From HGM04593 sp045591315 (GTDB lineage Bacteria > Bacteroidota > Bacteroidia > Bacteroidales > Bacteroidaceae): a DNA stretch of 25,692 nucleotides. Position 1 is the stretch's first letter. Each line of letters starts with the position of its first letter. Under the pieces are notes generated by a model. That model was not told where the DNA came from. It was given only the letters and a program-made list of their open reading frames with translations, and searched no databases. A program made the position numbers and the translations under genes. The stretch spans positions 1 through 25,692 of the forward strand of contig JAZNSN010000059.1 of NCBI GenBank assembly GCA_045591315.1. The letters are read 5' to 3'. This document shows positions 24,667-25,692 of the stretch, in pieces.

Positions 24667-24824
24667 AACAGAGTACAGATTACAGAGAAAGTTGCGAGTA
24701 AGCGAGTGCAGAGAAAAAGTTTACTTTTACTATGCCGAGCGAGAGCAACTTGGGCGAAGCCAACAGAGAACAGAGTACGGAGTACAGATAACAGAGTACA
24801 GAGAACAGAAAACAGATAACTGGG
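24667..24824. repeat. 7-base tandem repeats, blocks 1 and 2
   Basis: Block 1 (24667-24687) has three heptads and block 2 (24762-24824) nine, of the form (A/T)ACAGA(G/T). They are separated by 74 bases that contain an AAGTTGC/GCAACTT inverted repeat. Confidence 0.8.
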
Positions 24825-24971
24825 AAAACAAAATGCAAAACGGTAACACCATATACTGCAACAGTCCGGGACGGGTAGGGGAAATACTTGCTCCTTCTTA
24901 TTGTAACGTGTTGAATTATAACGTATTGCAAGTACCTCCCCTAAATGTAGATATAAAATATAAGATACAAT

Positions 24972-25019
24972 GCGCTATCTGCAGCACCCTAACGTGCCGT
25001 GCGGTAGCGCGCTTTTTTT
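24972..25019 (+). terminator. Intrinsic terminator of the candidate RNA
   Basis: GCGCTA (24972-24977) pairs with TAGCGC (25005-25010), with an inner GCAC/GTGC (24984-24997), followed by GC and seven T. Confidence 0.65.
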
Positions 25020-25030
25020 AGATGAAAGAG

Positions 25031-25128
25031 AACAGATAACAGAGTACAGAGAACAGAGAACAGAGAACAGATAACAGAGCAAAGATAACAGAGTACAAAT
25101 AACAGGGCAAAGAGTACAGAGCAAAGAT
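25031..25128. repeat. 7-base tandem repeats, block 3
   Basis: Fourteen consecutive heptads in strict register, consensus (A/T/C)A(C/A)AGA(G/T). Because 7 is not a multiple of 3, copy-number change would shift any reading frame; no gene seems to use it. Confidence 0.9.
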
Positions 25129-25182
25129 AATCGTGTGCTTGTCATCCCGACAGAGCGTAGCGACGAGGGATCTCCGTTTCTC

Positions 25183-25262
25183 CTTTAACTTCGTTGAAGT
25201 TCGGCTGCGCTCACTGCAATAGTTCAAGTAAACTTGACTCTTGTTCGCTTGCACGAACTTTC
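25183..25262. repeat. 80-bp inverted repeat, left arm
   Basis: This stretch is the exact reverse complement of 25559-25638 over 80 bases. The arm itself contains small dyads: AACTTC/GAAGTT, TCAAGT/ACTTGA and GTTCG/CGAAC. It is followed by four 7-base TTTCTCC-type repeats (about 25258-25286). The preceding stretch, 25140-25176, ATCCC..GGGAT, looks like another dispersed element. Confidence 0.92.
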
Positions 25263-25324
25263 TCCTTTCTCCTTTCTCCTTTCTGCTTTAGTAGCCTTTA
25301 TAAATGAAAAACAATAACTAACCA

Positions 25325-25597
25325 ATGAAACAGAAAAAACCGAATAAAGAATTTTACACACCGCCTGTAGTGACGCTGGTGGAGATTGAGACTTCCCAGA
25401 TATTGGCAGGTTCCTTTACAGGTAATGCACCGGATAGCGACGATAGCGAGTTCGGTGCAAGTCGGAGGCCAAGCGGTCTTAGGAAGACAAAATATCTCTC
25501 CAACTCCTTGGCTCACAGAACGACATGGCTACGATCCGACTTCAGAAAGGAGAAAGCAGAAAGTTCGTGCAAGCGAACAAGAGTCAAGTTTACTTGA
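25325..25597 (+). CDS. Small Bacteroidales-type peptide, tail replaced by repeat
   Basis: The 90-residue frame starts MKQKKPNKEFYTPPVVTLVE and continues IETSQILAGSFTGNAP. The pattern of a lysine-rich start, YxxPxVxxxExE, then a small-residue ...AGS stretch resembles short uncharacterised proteins common in Bacteroides and Prevotella. From about residue 46 (after EFGAS) it reads into a repeat that recurs at 25638, and then into the right inverted-repeat arm, so only the first 45 or so residues are likely ancestral. There is no signal peptide, no recognised domain and no clear promoter. Coding potential is moderate and function unknown. Confidence 0.5.
   Translation: MKQKKPNKEFYTPPVVTLVEIETSQILAGSFTGNAPDSDDSEFGASRRPSGLRKTKYLSNSLAHRTTWLRSDFRKEKAESSCKRTRVKFT
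25457..25511. repeat. Direct repeat, copy 1 (181-bp period)
   Basis: This stretch recurs at 25638-25692 with one visible difference (T for C near the end). The second copy runs to the window edge, so a tandem array with a 181-base period may continue outside. Confidence 0.9.
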
Positions 25598-25638
25598 ACT
25601 ATTGCAGTGAGCGCAGCCGAACTTCAACGAAGTTAAAG
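25559..25638. repeat. 80-bp inverted repeat, right arm
   Basis: Exact reverse complement of 25183-25262. The match continues outward into the purine-rich flank with one mismatch (GGAGAAAG vs GCAGAAAG). It overlaps the 3' end of the small-peptide frame and ends where the second direct repeat begins. Confidence 0.92.
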
Positions 25639-25692
25639 CAAGTCGGAGGCCAAGCGGTCTTAGGAAGACAAAATATCTCTCCAACTCCCTGG
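25638..25692. repeat. Direct repeat, copy 2, cut by the window end
   Basis: Second copy of 25457-25511, same orientation. It suggests that the segment 25457-25637, including the inverted-repeat arm, is a repeating unit. Confidence 0.85.

Larger units (their letters stand above)
24667..25019 (+). ncRNA. Candidate structured RNA (promoter to terminator)
   Basis: Between a consensus promoter (24629-24661) and a terminator (24972-25019) there is no well-supported gene. The predicted RNA is about 350 nt. It holds two blocks of 7-base repeats, an inverted repeat AAGTTGC/GCAACTT, and a long hairpin TAGGGG..TACTTGC (24876-24891) with GCAAGTA..CCCCTA (24928-24943). An open frame from ATG 24834 encodes a 62-residue peptide (MQNGNTIYCNSPGRVGEIL...) but it runs through the terminator, so coding is doubtful. 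Confidence 0.4.

Noticed and set aside
24659..25021. 120-residue open frame across the 7-base repeats
   Set aside because: It starts at the promoter, includes repetitive sequence and runs through the terminator; composition is not protein-like.

Overview
The window looks like chromosome of a Bacteroidales bacterium (Bacteroidaceae/Prevotellaceae type). The reasons are: promoters of the Bacteroidetes form (TTTG, about 19-21 bases, then TAnnTTTG) ahead of several genes; near absence of Shine-Dalgarno sites; a DUF3109 protein; a plug-less TonB-receptor-like barrel; a topoisomerase I with C-terminal GRFGPYI repeats; and the gene orders topA-aroK-speA-argB and rpsU-xerC-hpf. The species cannot be named from sequence alone.

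Layout. 1-3231 is a repeat-rich accessory stretch: a 175-base dispersed repeat, an orphan AAA+ ATPase (DUF4143 type), a tandem array of about 143-base palindromic units abutting a DUF3109 gene, and a DUF559 endonuclease-like gene between two near-identical structured repeats. 3394-10412 holds gpmI (minus strand) and, divergently, an apparent operon of a Nudix hydrolase, a 995-residue secreted TPR protein and an outer-membrane barrel, closed by an elaborate terminator. 10626-16927 is a tight housekeeping run: topA-aroK-speA-argB-YgjP-type metallopeptidase, with two TGATG stop/start overlaps. 16938-19468 (minus) is HAD phosphatase-ribF-CPBP membrane protease. 19673-21931 is a NatA/NatB-like ABC exporter pair. 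A tRNA with anticodon CAT follows at 22102 with a clear promoter and terminator.

22207-22900 has no convincing gene but carries a series of hairpins and the second copy of the dispersed repeat. 23054-24522 is rpsU-xerC-hpf; hpf has a strong Shine-Dalgarno sequence and the xerC start codon lies at the foot of a 17-bp perfect hairpin. 24590-25692 is almost entirely repeats: a promoter/terminator pair that could make a structured RNA of about 350 nt, three blocks of 7-base tandem repeats, and a small Bacteroidales-type peptide gene between perfect 80-base inverted repeats, followed by a 181-base direct repeat that runs off the window.

The best candidates for something undescribed are the DUF559 gene with its flanking repeats, the tandem palindrome array (whose palindrome resembles a distant hairpin with compensating changes), and the small-peptide cassette between inverted repeats. 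None can be proven as a system from this sequence alone.
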